A stretch of DNA of 64,000 nucleotides, from assembly GCA_964035575.1 (NCBI GenBank), contig OZ037870.1, positions 930,001 to 994,000 of the forward strand, written 5' to 3'. The DNA comes from Rhynchopus sp. YZ270_cl-10 (lineage: Eukaryota; Euglenozoa; Diplonemea; Diplonemida; Diplonemidae). The position numbers were made by a program, and so were the translations under genes. Shown here piece after piece: positions 61,680 to 64,000 of the stretch. The notes beneath the pieces were generated by a model. The model made no database searches, was not told where the DNA came from, and was given only the letters and a program-made list of their open reading frames with translations. The stretch's first letter is position 1. Each line of letters opens with the position of its first letter.

Positions 61680-63362
61680 ATGCAGCGCGAAGCAGACAGA
61701 GAAGCTAAGAGACAGGAAGACGTTCTCTTAAGGGCACAACAAAGCGGTATGCGCACTGTTGCATACGGGGTAGTGGACAATCCTTATATTAGGGACATCC
61801 TACGCGACGGGGACGCTACGGACTGCGATGTGCGCGCCGAGAGCGCTTGGGGCCAGGGGGCGTACATGGGGGTGTTCAGCGGTGTACGGTGCGGCGTTGA
61901 TGGTGGGGTGCTGACAGATTATTATAACAGCTTTCCTACAGGACAGGTTGTGCAGTTCACCGTCCAGCAGTGTCATGACTTTGAACAGTCGGGAGAACCG
62001 ATTGAAGGTTCAGTCTACTCAAAAATGCTTGCCACAGTGTACACAAAGCAGGGGGTCTGCCCCATGGAGAGCCTAGGCAATATCGTTCGCCAGCCAGGCC
62101 GAAACCAGTTTCAGTATAGTAGTAGGTACCGCCGCCGTTGTGGCGATGCGCACCAAATGATCTCAAAATATCTCTGCCGCTTTCCGGACCCCCCTGCATG
62201 GGAGGTTCCGATCGCGATGGATCTGTATCAGCCGGATATTGGGTGTGATGTTTACGTGATGAACACCTCTGCTCATGCTGCTGAAGTTGTTCATAAACGA
62301 ATGACAAAATTGGCGGCAAAAACGAACGACCACATGGTCCCAAAATACCAAAACGTAATCGACCCCAACCTCTTCGTCCACAAAGGAAGATGGGTTGCGT
62401 CTGAATGGGACATCTCCGCTGATGGTGTCCCTCATATCGTTGGCGGCAGCAAATCCCATATCTACAGTGATGAGGTGGACCGTGTCTTCACCCCGCTTCT
62501 TGCAGCAGCCCTTCCTGTCTTAACAAAACTGCAACGTCCGGCACTGCATCTCCCAAACCTCCGTCTTCAAGCAGTTCCTAAGGCGCAACGTATTATTGTT
62601 CCTCCAAAAGGGGTACGTCTTGAAGGGGAAGAAGGAAGCAGTGGAGGTGAATACCAAGGTCTCTGGCATGTAGACGGAGACGTGGAGGATATTGTTGCAG
62701 TGGTGCTGTATTACCACAATGTGGATTCTGCCTTGGAGGGGGGGATGATGGAGTTTATGTCTCGTGATGCAATAATCGGCGACACCTACGAGCTTGACTC
62801 ATCTATCAGAGAAGGTATCCATGGGTGTAAAGTTCCCATTGAAACCGGCACCATCCTCATCTTTTCGAACTACCAGATGATCCATAGGGTCCTCAGAATG
62901 GTGAACACCAGCGATGCAGAGGCGAGCAGGGATTTTGTTGCATTGTTCATCGTAAACCCGGCTGGGGAGAAGTTGGCGTCTGCGGAACGCTTTCTTGCTT
63001 CAGAGGACTACAAAAATCAGACAGATGAGAGCAAAAAGCAGACGCGCCTCACAAAGCTTACCGCGCAGCTCACCCCTGCAGGGTCATTTGGTAAAGACGA
63101 AGTCCACCACGTCTGGAGCACCGGAAACGGGTGTTTCTACATGATGCGGTTCCTCGAAAAGCAGCTAGAGGAGAGTGCCCTGCAGGTCGAAGACACAGAC
63201 TCCAGTGAAGATCCCAGGGAAGCCGCGGTAAACAAATACACTTCCCTCACCCTCCCGCCAAATCAAGTGAACCGCGGCACCAGTGAGCTCCTGTCTGCCA
63301 GCACCGCCTCTCGAGAGGATAGGGCAGAAGCATACTATTGGAATCATGTCTACTCTGGTTAG
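61680..63362 (+). CDS. DUF4246-like Fe(II)/2-oxoglutarate oxygenase
   Basis: A single-exon protein of 560 residues resembling the DUF4246 family, best known from fungi. The core has the double-stranded beta-helix metal motif HxD...H: YQGLWHVDGDVED (H330, D332) and YQMIHRVLRM (H402), followed by a basic residue in SRDFVALFIVNP that may bind 2-oxoglutarate. Upstream blocks (DLYQPDIGCDVYVM; ILRDG; a VHKGRWVASEWD-type strand) also fit the family. The reaction and substrate of DUF4246 proteins are not established, so oxygenase activity is inferred from the motif. No signal peptide or membrane helix is seen, so it is likely cytosolic. The ATG follows a CTCATC-rich tract and CAACAG. It is the last gene in the window. 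Confidence 0.85.
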   Translation: MQREADREAKRQEDVLLRAQQSGMRTVAYGVVDNPYIRDILRDGDATDCDVRAESAWGQGAYMGVFSGVRCGVDGGVLTDYYNSFPTGQVVQFTVQQCHDFEQSGEPIEGSVYSKMLATVYTKQGVCPMESLGNIVRQPGRNQFQYSSRYRRRCGDAHQMISKYLCRFPDPPAWEVPIAMDLYQPDIGCDVYVMNTSAHAAEVVHKRMTKLAAKTNDHMVPKYQNVIDPNLFVHKGRWVASEWDISADGVPHIVGGSKSHIYSDEVDRVFTPLLAAALPVLTKLQRPALHLPNLRLQAVPKAQRIIVPPKGVRLEGEEGSSGGEYQGLWHVDGDVEDIVAVVLYYHNVDSALEGGMMEFMSRDAIIGDTYELDSSIREGIHGCKVPIETGTILIFSNYQMIHRVLRMVNTSDAEASRDFVALFIVNPAGEKLASAERFLASEDYKNQTDESKKQTRLTKLTAQLTPAGSFGKDEVHHVWSTGNGCFYMMRFLEKQLEESALQVEDTDSSEDPREAAVNKYTSLTLPPNQVNRGTSELLSASTASREDRAEAYYWNHVYSG

Positions 63363-63430
63363 TGGTTTTTGTGCGGTAGCGTCAAAACAGATAATGGGGG
63401 GACATGGTCGTGGAACGTTTTATTTTGATA

Positions 63431-63472
63431 AGGTGTCTAAGCAAGAGGCTTAGGGTGATCTTATAAACTTTT
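63431..63472 (+). repeat. Dispersed repeat family C copy
   Basis: GGTGTCTAAGCAAGAGGCTT then AGGGTGATCTTATAAACTTT. The stem CTAAGC/GCTTAG is intact. Confidence 0.7.
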
Positions 63473-63773
63473 TCTTTTCTTTTTTTGACAATTTTTTTTT
63501 TATTTTGATTCGGCTGAGATGCGTTTTAGAACGTTTCAACTACTCTTTTGTACTGTTGTTGTTGTTTTCCCCCCAGGTTTTCCCCATGATTTTAACATCA
63601 TTAACTTTCCTTATCTAGCCTTGAAGGTGTTTATGGGTTTTTCTTGGAGGGGAAAAAACACAACATTTGGTGCTTCCCGGGGGGTATGCATTTCACAAAT
63701 TTTCAATTCAATTCACAACTTTTCACAACTTTTCACCACCCTTTTTTTCTTCGTTGGTGAAGCCTTTAAATGC

Positions 63774-63836
63774 CGGCATTTGCATTTCCGGAATCCGTCC
63801 GGCCAGTGGTGGGGTCAATTTGCCGAAATGGACAAG
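63774..63836 (+). repeat. Dispersed repeat family G copy
   Basis: GGCATTTGCATTTCCGGAAT ... GTGGTGGGGTCAATTTGCCG, then GGACAA. Confidence 0.6.
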
Positions 63837-64000
63837 TTCTCGTCATTTCCGCACAGTGCACAGTACACAGGTACACAGGTACACCACATCACATTCTATC
63901 TTGTGAATCCCAGCATGCCCCTCAATGGGTGGGTCACCACCCAACCCAAAAAAAACCCCCCCCCAAAAAAAAAATCAATTCACAACTTTTCACAACTTTT

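Larger units (their letters stand above)
63363..64000. other. Downstream flank with repeats, cut by the window end
   Basis: It contains family C (63431-63472) and family G (63774-63836) copies. A 25-bp sequence starting CAATTCACAACTTTTCACAA occurs at 63709-63733 and again at 63976-64000, so a ~270-bp direct repeat unit may be cut off here. Confidence 0.55.

Overview
This is a stretch of nuclear DNA from a microbial eukaryote. Ten protein genes can be supported, covering about 31% of the window by my sum. Four of them contain 16 spliceosomal introns (54-277 bp). Fifteen introns start GTAT and one starts GTAC, and all sixteen end in CAG. All three standard stop codons are used. Every gene is on the + strand, and most start codons sit just after a C/T-rich tract. 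Coding sequence is fairly GC-rich; the spacers are full of poly-T, poly-A and poly-G runs. The species cannot be named from this. The one-sided gene order and a C-terminal module in the gene at 3272 (ending KYGPEP, a form I associate with trypanosome-type proteins) would fit a euglenozoan, but this is a weak inference.

Layout: 324-794 NADAR-fold protein; 3272-5302 EF-hand/SHOCT/WW protein; 5429-8486 PPR-like protein (5 exons); 9179-12302 a fusion of a PARP-like domain, a coiled coil and a Ran-like GTPase (6 exons); 13310-15865 and 24070-26652 two MMPL/RND-family transporters that share a nearly identical 548-bp segment; 37014-39522 ubiquitin-like/WD40-like protein ending in a CaaX box (5 exons); 51814-54033 TM9SF (nonaspanin) (4 exons); 57648-59351 Kelch plus cytochrome b561 protein; 61680-63362 DUF4246-like Fe(II)/2-oxoglutarate oxygenase. 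The genes do not form one pathway. A possible link is ADP-ribose chemistry (NADAR and PARP-like genes within 12 kb).

The rest is gene-poor and repeat-rich. It holds at least seven families of short dispersed repeats (called A to G here, about 35-130 bp), several with strong hairpins. It also holds about a dozen elements with terminal inverted repeats (TIRs): a recent near-identical pair (1741-2802 and 31349-32412), two hAT-like elements with 8-bp target duplications (49213-49952 and 60023-60867), and a group whose interiors are built of short tandem units. Repeat families also occur inside introns: all three TM9SF introns and two of four introns of the WD40-like gene carry them. I see no rRNA or convincing tRNA gene, no CRISPR array, and no reverse-transcriptase or integrase coding sequence.
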